64,000 bases of DNA, taken from positions 1 to 64,000 of the forward strand of contig DATEUJ010000022.1 of NCBI GenBank assembly GCA_035283185.1, given 5' to 3'. This document shows, piece after piece, positions 1 to 7,902 of the stretch. The notes beneath the pieces are model-generated. The model did not search any database. It was not told the DNA's origin and saw only the letters and a program-made list of their open reading frames with translations. Every line of letters starts with the position of its first letter. The stretch's first letter is position 1. A program made the translations under genes and the position numbers. This stretch comes from DASSFZ01 sp035283185 (GTDB lineage Bacteria > Chloroflexota > Anaerolineae > Fen-1058).

Positions 1-113
1 CAGGTGCTGAGTTCGGGCAGATAGTAGCGCCGATCACTGCATTCCAGAGACTTCGCGGTTCGCATGGCCACACCTCGCAACCTGTATCGATCGCGAAGTA
101 TGCCACTTGGTCT

Positions 114-2762
114 TTAATGTGCTAGTTTTGCCGTGTTGCGATAAATCACATCTTCGATAGTGTCTTGATAGAAGTAATTCGAGATCCACACGATGTCGAA
201 CTGCTGGCCGATGCGGTCAATGCGGCCGATGCGCTGTTCGACGCGCATTGGGTTCCACGGCATATCATAGTTGATCAGCACGCCACAGGTCTGAAGGTTG
301 AGGCCTTCGCTGGCCGACTCGGTGCCGATCAAGATTCGCACGCTGCCTTCGCGAAATTGGTTCTTCACGTCCTCTTTGGTCGTGCGTACCCAGGCGATGC
401 CATTCCAGACTTCGCCTCCGCGGCCAGAGTAGCATGCCACCTGGCTGCCATAAACTTCGACGAGCTGATCGCGCAGGTAATCCATGGTGTCAGCATACTG
501 GGTGAAGATCAGGACGGTCGGGCGCTGCGTGAAGATGCGCCCCAATTCGCTCTTTAAGACCTCGAGTTTCGAGTCGTTGACGCTCAACAACCTGAGCTCG
601 TGAATGAAGTCCTCGACGTAGGTCAATTCGGCCTTGAAGCGCTCCCGATCGGCGTCGCTCAATACCTCTTCGAGGACGTCCTGTTCGAGTTCGTCCTGTT
701 CCAGATCGTCGTCGACGAAGGCTTCGTCCGTCAGGCCGCGCAGAAACTGCAAGCGGCGCTCCAGGCTGCGCCGCACGGCGTAGAAACTGCTGGTCAGGCG
801 ACGGCGATAGACGGTCATCACGAAGCCCAGCCCGCGCCGCTCGCTCTCGTATTTCTGATAGAAGGCGCTGATGTACTCGTCGATCCGATCGTACAACGCC
901 CGTTCCTCAGGCCGCATCGGGACCCGTTCGAGGCGCGGGCGGCGCGTCGGGACGTTGTCTTTCAGGATGCCGCGCTGCTGGTACTCGCGCAGCAGCGCGC
1001 GAGTGTTGCGGAAGATGTAGTGATTGAGCGGCGTGTGGCGGCGCGCTAACTCGGCGACGTGCGGCTCAGGCGCCCGGCCCAACTGTCGCAGAATACGGAG
1101 CCGCTGGCCTGACCGCCGCACTAGATCTTCTAACGCCGACCACTTGACCGGGCCGATCTCCTGGCCGACGTGCGCCTTGAACTCTGGATCGATTTCACCG
1201 CCGGTCGTCAGGTAGTCTTGCACAAGGTCGAAGACGAATTCCCAGTCCCGGTCGTCGAACGGCTTGTGCATCTCGGCGAAGAAGCCGAGGAAGTTGTCCT
1301 CGTCCGCGCCCCATCGCCCGCCCATGCCCAGCACGGTGAGCAAATCCCACACTTCGAGCGGATGGACCTGCATGGGTGTCGCCGTCATCAGCAGCAGGCC
1401 AGCATATTTGTCTTGTGCCTTCAGATCGTTGAGCAGGCCGAGCAGCCGATTCGGGCGATAGATGCGCTCCTTGAAGTCCTTGCGCCGGGCGTGGTGTGCC
1501 TCGTCCGCCACCAGCAGATCCCACCCTTTAGCGGCGAGGATTTGCTCGCGCCGATCGGCCCGCTTAACCAGTTGGCTACCGGCGAGCAGCACGTCAAAGG
1601 CGTCCCACGGATTGCCGTCCGGCGCGGGCAAGGGCTGGTCGCGCACGTCGAGGAATCCGCCCGCCTCGTAGCGCGGGATTTCGAGCGCGAACTTCTCGTA
1701 GAGTTCTTCCTGCCACTGCTTGAGCACCGACTTGGGCGCGAGGATCAGGCAGCGTTTCACCCGTCCCGACAGAAGCAACTGGCGAATGACCAGGCCGGCC
1801 TCGATCGTCTTGCCCAGGCCGACCTCGTCGCACAGCATCGCGCGATCGGGGAAGCGCCGGATGACGACATTCGCCACGCGCGACTGGTGCGGCCAGGGCA
1901 CGATGGCCGCCGTCGCCGCGCCGAGCTCGGTCGCGTTGGGCAGGTAGGGCGCATCGCGCACGAACTGGAAAAGGATGCGCTCGGCTTGAGGGACCTCGCC
2001 GGCGTAGGGCTGCTCTTCATCCTTCGTCGGCTTGCGGGACGGCGCGCGTTCAAGTGGATCGAACTCCGGCGCGTGGGGCGGGCGGTAGGTCAGCAGACGA
2101 TCGCGCACCGCTTTCGGAACGTCGAGTGCGATCCAACCCGGTTCCTGGCCCGTCCACAGCCGCTCAAAGTTGGTCGCGATTTGCGCCAGGTGCGCCTGTG
2201 TCGCCTCCCACGAAAAGACGACCAGGAAGTTCTCGTAGTTCTTCGTCCAGCCAGTTTCGGACTCGTTGACACTGCCGCTGAAGGCCATGCGATTGCCGTC
2301 GGCGTCCGTGAAAATGCCCGTTTTGGGGTGATAGTAGTCCTGCGACAGGCGCGCCGGGATCGGAAGACCTCGCTCATCACGGGGCAGGACGACGCGGATT
2401 TCCAATGTGCCTTCGGCGACCATCCAGGCCAGCACTTCCAGTCGCTGGCGCAGCAGTGCATCCTGCGGATCGGCGAAATGCTCCAGCAGGCGCTCGGTAA
2501 GACGCGCCTGCAGGTCGTGGCCTCTGGTGATGGCTTCGACATCGCCCTCGTCGAGCGCCGCGCCGACGAGCAGCCGCATCCGGCCGCCGTTTTGAATCAG
2601 CCGCGCCACGCCGGCCGCGGCCACAGCAAGCGCAGTCGAGCTGAAGAAGCCGGCGCTGCGGTCGTACCGCACGCTGGCCGAGAGCGCCGGGATGTAGAAG
2701 TTGTTCAGCGGATCGTCGGCGGGGCCGTAATAGATGCGGAAGGGATAGTCGCGTAGTGACAT
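114..2762 (-). CDS. PLD-like nuclease domain fused to SNF2-type helicase (defence cluster)
   Basis: An 882-residue protein. The N-terminal third looks like a phospholipase-D-type nuclease, with a HPK motif at residues 145-147 followed by FSGSVNES at 161-168. An SNF2/DEAD-type helicase follows: DEVGLGKT (Walker A) at 312-319, DEAH at 420-423, and EQRIGRIDRIG (motif VI) near 842-852. It is the last gene of the minus-strand cluster with the DUF1156 methyltransferase, ASCH protein and DUF499 ATPase, families that recur in defence islands. Its presumed role is ATP-driven translocation and cleavage of foreign DNA; this is inference. The protein stops only about 30 residues after motif VI, where relatives usually continue much further, so the C-terminus may be truncated. 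The start codon at 2760-2762 lies at the edge of a REP-like repeat. Confidence 0.85.
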   Translation of the reverse strand: MSLRDYPFRIYYGPADDPLNNFYIPALSASVRYDRSAGFFSSTALAVAAAGVARLIQNGGRMRLLVGAALDEGDVEAITRGHDLQARLTERLLEHFADPQDALLRQRLEVLAWMVAEGTLEIRVVLPRDERGLPIPARLSQDYYHPKTGIFTDADGNRMAFSGSVNESETGWTKNYENFLVVFSWEATQAHLAQIATNFERLWTGQEPGWIALDVPKAVRDRLLTYRPPHAPEFDPLERAPSRKPTKDEEQPYAGEVPQAERILFQFVRDAPYLPNATELGAATAAIVPWPHQSRVANVVIRRFPDRAMLCDEVGLGKTIEAGLVIRQLLLSGRVKRCLILAPKSVLKQWQEELYEKFALEIPRYEAGGFLDVRDQPLPAPDGNPWDAFDVLLAGSQLVKRADRREQILAAKGWDLLVADEAHHARRKDFKERIYRPNRLLGLLNDLKAQDKYAGLLLMTATPMQVHPLEVWDLLTVLGMGGRWGADEDNFLGFFAEMHKPFDDRDWEFVFDLVQDYLTTGGEIDPEFKAHVGQEIGPVKWSALEDLVRRSGQRLRILRQLGRAPEPHVAELARRHTPLNHYIFRNTRALLREYQQRGILKDNVPTRRPRLERVPMRPEERALYDRIDEYISAFYQKYESERRGLGFVMTVYRRRLTSSFYAVRRSLERRLQFLRGLTDEAFVDDDLEQDELEQDVLEEVLSDADRERFKAELTYVEDFIHELRLLSVNDSKLEVLKSELGRIFTQRPTVLIFTQYADTMDYLRDQLVEVYGSQVACYSGRGGEVWNGIAWVRTTKEDVKNQFREGSVRILIGTESASEGLNLQTCGVLINYDMPWNPMRVEQRIGRIDRIGQQFDIVWISNYFYQDTIEDVIYRNTAKLAH

Positions 2763-2856
2763 AGCGATCCGTAGTCTAGCCGCTTCTCGGCGTCACGCAC
2801 CAGACATAGCGACCCGTAGTCTAGCCGCTTGTCGGCGTCGCGCACAAGGCGCTATG
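2759..2856. repeat. Tandem pair of REP-like elements between helicase and RAYT genes
   Basis: Two adjacent copies of about 45 bases share the core CCGTAGTCTAGCCGCTT, followed by a short GC-rich inverted segment; the second begins near 2804. The right end (GCTATGCTAC) runs into the stop codon of the RAYT gene, which is the TAG of GTAGC on the minus strand. The sequence is related to the more canonical copies at 3351-3595, 7853-7902, 11049-11105 and 48378-48426. Confidence 0.65.
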
Positions 2857-3342
2857 CTACAAGAGTAATGGTGTCAGATGGCCACTCCAGGGCCAGTCTT
2901 CTGCATGATCGACAAGCCCCTTTCGGACGGGATTATTCAAAATGTACTCGGCGATTTGTCGCAAGTCCTCCTCGACCCGGACAATATGATCATAGGAGCG
3001 CGGCTGCCACAATTTGCCGCGCCAGCCGTGCTGCCAACTGCGATTCGTCGTCTTTCCTTTGAACTGATCACTGAACACCAGCACGGAGACGCCCTCTTGA
3101 ACAGGGCCGACGAGATAATGCAGGTGATCGGGCATCAGGCAATACGTATACACCGCGCAATGCTGCCGTTCCTGCTCCTCGCGGAGGGTATCGACGATCA
3201 TCTGATTGATAGACTCGTTTACGAAAGGAGCCGCGTGCAGGTAGGCGCGAATAGTGATGAAGGTGATCCGACCAACCTGCCGATACAACTCAGGGTCGAG
3301 CCGTTGATTACGCGGTGGATGATAGGGTTTATTCCATGGCAT
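2857..3342 (-). CDS. REP-associated tyrosine transposase (RAYT, TnpA-REP / Y1 family)
   Basis: A 161-residue single-strand transposase of the HUH/Y1 family. It contains MPDHLHYL, the HUH metal-binding motif with two histidines, and EYILNNPVRKG, where the tyrosine is the expected nucleophile and the YxxxNP context is typical of RAYTs. The start at 3342 (MPWNKPYH) is chosen because the longer open frame upstream only translates REP repeats. RAYTs are known to act on REP palindromes carrying a GTAG tetranucleotide, and GTAG/CTAC-bounded REP copies flank this gene on both sides. It sits between the methyltransferase and helicase genes of the defence-like cluster, in the same orientation. Both catalytic motifs are intact, so activity is plausible. 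Confidence 0.9.
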   Translation of the reverse strand: MPWNKPYHPPRNQRLDPELYRQVGRITFITIRAYLHAAPFVNESINQMIVDTLREEQERQHCAVYTYCLMPDHLHYLVGPVQEGVSVLVFSDQFKGKTTNRSWQHGWRGKLWQPRSYDHIVRVEEDLRQIAEYILNNPVRKGLVDHAEDWPWSGHLTPLLL

Positions 3343-3350
3343 ACGTTCAC

Positions 3351-3596
3351 CGTAGCATCGGGCCTTGTGCCCGGTATGTGCCCGACCGTGCACGCCCACA
3401 AGGGGCGAGGCTACCGCGACCTCCCACGAATACGCCCACACGTACCATCGGGCCTTGTGCCCGGTATGTGCCCGACCGTGCACGCCCACAAGGGGCGAGG
3501 CTACTACGACTCGAATACGCTACCCGTAGCATCGGGCCTTGTGCCCGACTCCCACAAATACGCCACAAGAATACGCCCACAAGGGGCTAAGCTACT
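3351..3596. repeat. Array of three REP palindromes upstream of the RAYT gene
   Basis: Three copies start near 3351, 3441 and 3531. Each begins GTAGC or GTACC, then ATCGGGCCTTGTGCCC, and ends with GCCCACAAGGGGC followed by (T)AAGCTAC or GAGGCTAC. They are imperfect hairpins with GTAG at one end and CTAC at the other. The last copy ends inside the stop codon of the DUF1156 methyltransferase, whose TAG is the TAG of the terminal GTAGCTTAG read on the minus strand. The first two copies are nearly identical over about 65 bases, indicating recent amplification. Confidence 0.85.
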
Positions 3597-6564
3597 CGTC
3601 TTCTTCGCCCTCTTCGCCCTCTTCCTCAAACCCCTCGCCGAGGCCGAGCTGCGCAGCGACTGCCAACTCCGGCTCCTCTTCGACCGGCGCTTGCAGATCG
3701 TCGAAGAAGGCCAGCCGCAGGTTCTCCAGCACCTCGGCTTCGGGACGGGCGAACTTGCCCTTGATGCGCGAGCGCGGGATGGCGTTGAGCAGCGCCTGCA
3801 GGCAGGCCTTGAATGCCCCGTCGGTCTTGAGGCCGGACTTCTTGAGGAACACGTCGCACGCACCCGCGCCGTCTTCCTCATACACCATCATCGCCGTGTG
3901 CACGGCGTCGATCAGGTGCTCGAACGTTGCGACTTCGTCGTCGACCACGCCCTTGCGCCGGCGCTGGACCGGCGTCTGCATCACGACGTACTGACCCTTC
4001 TTGGTGACCAGCCGATTAGTCTTCATCAGGTCTTTTTCGACATCAAGGCCGAGCGCGATGGCCAGCTTGCGCGCCTCGTCGTAAGGGAATTGCTCCGCGC
4101 CGAAGGCGTCCCAGGCCATGACGTACCAGTCGGTGATAGGATCGAACTGCACGTCGCGCCCCAGCAGCAGACCCTGCTTGCGCAGGCGGACGACTTCCTC
4201 GCGCGCCAGGTCGAGCGCGGTTTCCGGGCGCAGCGGCTTCGGTTGGCCGGTCTTGGGATCGACTTCGCTCGTCAGCACCGGCCAGTGCTCGGAGATGATG
4301 CTGAGCGTCGGGCCGAAGACGCTGATGTACAGATCGACGCCGCTGATGCCCATCGCCGCGAACTCGGCGGCTTTCTGGCGAGCCGTCTCGCGGACGCGGG
4401 GCTGTAAGTCATCCCACCACACGGCAGTGGTCAGTGATGAGTGATCAGTGATCAGTTGTCCGCTGCCCACTGATGACTGTCCACTGATCACTGGCAACTG
4501 TCTTTTTCGACACACCAGCAAAATCGTCGACGAGGCCGCATTCTTCTTGGCCTGATGCAGGCTAGTCTCGCTCTCAGTGTGGACCGGCCACGAGGCTTTG
4601 ATGGCGAAGCCCGCGCCGATGAGCGCCGACGCCAGCGTGTCCCACGCCTCGACGCGCTTGTGCGTGAACATGACGGTGAGCGAACCGTCGGTCCGCAGGA
4701 CGCGGTACATCTCGCAGAAGGCGGCGGCCATTTTGAACTCGTAGTCGCGTTCAGCCAATTCCTTTCTGCTACGCCCCATGTCCTTAAACCGAGCGAAATT
4801 CGCGATTGCTTCGTCATCTTTGTTGGTCAACTCCTCACGGAAAAGACTGGGGAACACATTTCTAGCACCACGCTTGAGCCAGACGTAGAAGAAGTCAGAA
4901 AGCTCTGCGTACTGAACATTATCGTAGTACGGCGGATCAACACTAATGTTGGAAATCGAACGATCAGGTATTTCCACAAGGCTAGAAGCTAAACCATGAA
5001 AGATGCGTAGTCGGTCTACAAGCTTCTCATGCCTTGCATACATCAAGGTCGTCTGCGCGGGCGATACCAGATCCGCGAGCCCTTTGTAAGCGTCTATTAC
5101 TTGGTCGATTACCCAGGGAAACAAGCTACGTGCTGCATCGAACTCTGCGAAGGTCCATTTGACAGAGAAATCATGCCTCTGAAAGGTGTGCGCTATTACC
5201 TGACGAGATGCATGCCACACCACTTGAGTTGAGTTGTAGTCAAGAGCTTTATCAAATGCCAATGAGAGATAAGTGACGATTGCTTGGGCGCGATCTTCAT
5301 CGAGTGATGAGCAAGAGTCTTCTTCGATCTGGCGTAAGACACCGAGAGCGGTGCAGAAAGTAAAAAGCTGCCGTGGTGCGAATGAGTCTGCCCAAGTCTT
5401 AAGTCCATATATCTCAGCTGCCCAATCAGCTCGACCGGGCTGTCGCGGTTCGTTCGGAATCAAACCGGTTGCATCCCAACTTCGGCGGTTATGGGCAAGA
5501 TCAGCTCTTGCCTGCTTTATTGCAGACACATCCTCTTCCGTCGGTGGACGGAAGTAAAGATCGCGCTTTTGCTTAAAGGCGACTGCATATAGCATTTGTC
5601 CCATGCGGCCGGCCTGCGCCTCGGCCTTGATGTAGTCACCGTCAATCGTCTCGCCCGTCCACGGCGAGCGGGCGACGCCGCGCGTGATTGTCCCGACATC
5701 TGGCTTGGCCGACTTCACCTTTGCACCGGCCACAATCTCAAATCTCGGCTCACTCATCCCGTCTTCAGCGATGAGTCGAACTGCGACCGGGTCGCTGCCT
5801 TTGCGCAGCCACCAGTTGGGGCTGAGCGGGACGGGCTTGCTGGTCGATGGGCAGGCGACGGTACGCGCCCACAGGTAGGCAAAGATACTCTCGCCGGAAC
5901 GCTTGGGGAAATACGGATCGAGTTTCTCTTTGACACGCTTCGCCCACTCGTCGCCCCACTTGCGGATGTCCTCGGCGAGCGACGGGCCGAAGCGGGCCGG
6001 GTAATCGAGCGTGGCTTTGAGGATGACGGCGGCGACCGGGTTGAGGTCGTTGGCGATCGTCGTGAAGCCGTAGCGCAGCGCCTCGAAGGGGATCGATCCG
6101 CCGCCCGCGAACGGGTCGAGTACGCTCAGTTCGCGCGTGCCCCACGTATGCTCCAGCAGATCGCCCATCGTCAGCAGGTCTTCGGCGGAGGGATTGATGG
6201 TGAAGGCGCGAGGGTAACCGTATGGGCCACCTTTCAGCGTCACATCTTGCGCTCGCGCCCATTCAAGCAATTTGCGCGAAGCAACTGGATCGCCACGAAT
6301 GCCGAGAAGTTGTGAAACCCACTGATGATAGATGTCAGCCGAAGGGAACTTCTCGCGCAGTTGAGCTGGCCACTCGCTCGACCAAACAGGTAGGACTCCG
6401 CCTAAAATCGCGGCGCGGCAAATCAACAAGGGCCGACGTGCCCACCATACGTGAAGACGATTCGGGGCAGGAAAAGGCGTGCCGTAGCCATGTTCGCGAC
6501 GTGACTCAACGCCGATGGCCTCGATGGGCAGCCAGTGTTCGATGAGGAGGGAGGGAAGGGCCAT
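3592..6564 (-). CDS. DUF1156 adenine-specific DNA methyltransferase (COG1743-like)
   Basis: A 990-residue protein, predicted to methylate adenine in DNA as the self-marking part of the cluster. The N-terminus has the DUF1156 signature NRLHVWWARRPL (35-46). The methyltransferase core shows DPFAGGGSIPFEA (150-162, SAM binding) with an acidic ND at 172-173, and DPPY at 543-546 (catalytic, N6-adenine type). The family often carries a zinc ribbon; only one cysteine is visible near residue 238, so that ribbon looks lost. Residues of about 690-714 are encoded by an inserted oligonucleotide-repeat hairpin that keeps the frame open. The C-terminus is an acidic tail. The stop codon is supplied by a REP element. 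Upstream lie the ASCH and DUF499 genes. Confidence 0.9.
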   Translation of the reverse strand: MALPSLLIEHWLPIEAIGVESRREHGYGTPFPAPNRLHVWWARRPLLICRAAILGGVLPVWSSEWPAQLREKFPSADIYHQWVSQLLGIRGDPVASRKLLEWARAQDVTLKGGPYGYPRAFTINPSAEDLLTMGDLLEHTWGTRELSVLDPFAGGGSIPFEALRYGFTTIANDLNPVAAVILKATLDYPARFGPSLAEDIRKWGDEWAKRVKEKLDPYFPKRSGESIFAYLWARTVACPSTSKPVPLSPNWWLRKGSDPVAVRLIAEDGMSEPRFEIVAGAKVKSAKPDVGTITRGVARSPWTGETIDGDYIKAEAQAGRMGQMLYAVAFKQKRDLYFRPPTEEDVSAIKQARADLAHNRRSWDATGLIPNEPRQPGRADWAAEIYGLKTWADSFAPRQLFTFCTALGVLRQIEEDSCSSLDEDRAQAIVTYLSLAFDKALDYNSTQVVWHASRQVIAHTFQRHDFSVKWTFAEFDAARSLFPWVIDQVIDAYKGLADLVSPAQTTLMYARHEKLVDRLRIFHGLASSLVEIPDRSISNISVDPPYYDNVQYAELSDFFYVWLKRGARNVFPSLFREELTNKDDEAIANFARFKDMGRSRKELAERDYEFKMAAAFCEMYRVLRTDGSLTVMFTHKRVEAWDTLASALIGAGFAIKASWPVHTESETSLHQAKKNAASSTILLVCRKRQLPVISGQSSVGSGQLITDHSSLTTAVWWDDLQPRVRETARQKAAEFAAMGISGVDLYISVFGPTLSIISEHWPVLTSEVDPKTGQPKPLRPETALDLAREEVVRLRKQGLLLGRDVQFDPITDWYVMAWDAFGAEQFPYDEARKLAIALGLDVEKDLMKTNRLVTKKGQYVVMQTPVQRRRKGVVDDEVATFEHLIDAVHTAMMVYEEDGAGACDVFLKKSGLKTDGAFKACLQALLNAIPRSRIKGKFARPEAEVLENLRLAFFDDLQAPVEEEPELAVAAQLGLGEGFEEEGEEGEEDE
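4425..4500. repeat. CAGTGATCA-type oligonucleotide-repeat hairpin inside the methyltransferase gene
   Basis: About 76 bases made of degenerate CAGTGATCA / TGATCACTG units in two inverted arms. The same sequence family occurs between genes at 30833-30963 and inside the gene at 39872-43105. Here it lies within the DUF1156 gene and adds about 24 residues without a frameshift or stop. Confidence 0.8.
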
Positions 6565-6651
6565 TTTTGATTTCGGGCGCTGGATTCGATGTCAGGTGAC
6601 AGGACGCCGAAAACGGCGTATAATCCTTTGCGAGAGGCGGCCAACTGAAAA

Positions 6652-6858
6652 ATGAGCGCCCCGATCATGACGCTTGAACAAATCCGCGTAACCGGTCTCG
6701 CGGCGCTGATGGAAAAACTCGGCCCCGATGGAATGATCCGTTTCCTGCAGCAGTTTGAAACCGGCGCCGGCGATTATTCCACTGAGCGTCACCAATGGGT
6801 CGACCGCTGGGACATCGACACGCTCATCGCCGAACTCGGCAAGCGTCAATCGCACTGA
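6652..6858 (+). CDS. Small conserved protein of unknown function
   Basis: A 68-residue protein encoded on the opposite strand between the methyltransferase and ASCH genes. It is largely helical, with a central stretch GPDGMIRFLQQFETGAGDY and a C-terminal WDIDTLIAELGK. Short proteins with a similar core are familiar as hypotheticals in Chloroflexi and cyanobacteria, but I know no function. ATG at 6652 gives the longest form; ATG at 6667 is an alternative. The Shine-Dalgarno is weak. A good terminator follows directly, which supports a real independent transcript pointing against the defence cluster. An antitoxin-like role is possible but unsupported. Confidence 0.6.
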   Translation: MSAPIMTLEQIRVTGLAALMEKLGPDGMIRFLQQFETGAGDYSTERHQWVDRWDIDTLIAELGKRQSH

Positions 6859-6878
6859 CCCATTCGCCGGAATCGCGC

Positions 6879-6916
6879 AGACCTGACGAGCCTGGCAAAT
6901 CCGTCGGGTCTTTTTT
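6879..6916 (+). terminator. Intrinsic terminator of the small plus-strand gene
   Basis: AGACCTGACG at 6879-6888 pairs with CGTCGGGTCT at 6902-6911 (ten base pairs, one G-U), followed by six T residues. It overlaps the 3' end of the convergent ASCH gene. Confidence 0.75.
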
Positions 6917-7841
6917 ACTCTCCCGCCAACAACACCCTCAACGCCTTCTGCGCCCGCTCGGCTGTTGGCCCTGTGGTGCACTTGCTATACCAGTAGTAGG
7001 CTTCCTCGCTCGTCATCGCCCGCACGCCGTCGGAGATCGCCTCGACGCGGCTCATCTTGCTGATCGGCTTGATAGCCAGGAACAGCAGCCCCAATCGCAC
7101 ACCGGTTTCTTCGTTCAGCAGGAACGGTGCGCGACGGCTGGCGCTCAAGTCAGTCGCCTTGTAGCCGCAGCGGCGCAGCGCCTCCAGGATGTGATCGGCC
7201 ACCGCGCGCAGCACGCCACCGCCTACCTTGACGACGCGCTGCATCTCTCGTGGAGGCTCTTGTCGGTACAGTGTGCGCTGCGCGCCTGGCGGCTCGACCA
7301 ATCGCTGATACAGCGCCAGGCCATAGGCCGTCGAATGACCGGCGCGATTCGCATTCGGCACGACGCGCAGCTCGAACGGCCGCTCAGGGTCCCAGGCAAA
7401 AGCTGGCTCGACGGTGGGAGCCGCCGGTTCCGGTTCCGGCGCAGCGCCATTCTTGCCAGACAGCCAGTCGTCCGGCACGCTGAACAGACCCATCCGGCCG
7501 CGCATTGGTCGCGGCTGCGGCAGCGGGTGCGCGTTCGCCAGTCGCCAGCCGTACAGCGGCGGCTTAAAGCGCTCGCGGTCGAGGTGCTCGTCTTGCAACG
7601 CATCAAACGTCGCCTCGTCCAGCTCTTCGACGTCGACCAGATCGACCGTGCCGACGATCGCGCCGGTCGTGACGGCATCGGGATCGATGTCGTGCGCCAG
7701 GCAGGCTTCGCGCTCGACCGTCTGCGCGGCGTGGATCGCCAGCGGCCCGCGATAGTTGACGGTCCACGAGCGCAGCTCGATCGTCTTCTTGCCCTGCAGG
7801 ATCAGGTCTGCCCAGGGTTGGCGGATGCTAATCGCTTTCAT
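6915..7841 (-). CDS. ASCH-domain protein with extra C-terminal domain (defence cluster)
   Basis: A 308-residue protein. Residues 1-110 form an ASCH domain, a PUA-like fold that binds RNA or modified nucleotides: it opens MKAISIRQPWADLILQGKKT and continues with IELRSW and the GxIVGTVDLVDV strand. After a Pro-rich linker (about residues 110-160) comes a conserved-looking domain of about 140 residues (RVVPNANRAGHSTAYG, SKMSRVEAISDGVRAM) that I cannot name. The gene lies between the DUF1156 methyltransferase and the DUF499 ATPase in the same orientation, so it probably belongs to the system, perhaps reading modified bases. The ATG at 7841 directly precedes a REP element that separates it from the DUF499 gene. 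Confidence 0.75.
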   Translation of the reverse strand: MKAISIRQPWADLILQGKKTIELRSWTVNYRGPLAIHAAQTVEREACLAHDIDPDAVTTGAIVGTVDLVDVEELDEATFDALQDEHLDRERFKPPLYGWRLANAHPLPQPRPMRGRMGLFSVPDDWLSGKNGAAPEPEPAAPTVEPAFAWDPERPFELRVVPNANRAGHSTAYGLALYQRLVEPPGAQRTLYRQEPPREMQRVVKVGGGVLRAVADHILEALRRCGYKATDLSASRRAPFLLNEETGVRLGLLFLAIKPISKMSRVEAISDGVRAMTSEEAYYWYSKCTTGPTAERAQKALRVLLAGE

Positions 7842-7852
7842 GGATGTAGTCT

Positions 7853-7902
7853 AGCCCCTTGTGGGCGTCGGGCACAAGGCGGGCACAAGGCCCTAAGCTA
7901 CA
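7853..7902. repeat. REP element between ASCH and DUF499 genes
   Basis: The sequence starts GTAGTCTAGCCCCTTGTGGG and ends GGCACAAGGCCCTAAGCTAC, so it is bounded by GTAG and CTAC. The last two codons and the TAG stop of the DUF499 gene (7893-7895) are part of the element. Confidence 0.8.

Noticed and set aside
1170..2756. Long plus-strand open frame opposite the helicase
   Set aside because: Shadow of the helicase gene: no domains, Arg/Val/Ala-rich composition typical of GC-rich antisense frames. The same holds for the frames opposite DUF499 (7971-10367), the molybdoenzyme (31485-33272), the multihaem gene and the ligase (41423-43384).
3351..3596. Possible CRISPR array
   Set aside because: Only three unequal palindromic copies with no constant repeat/variable spacer structure; they match REP elements and lie beside a RAYT gene.
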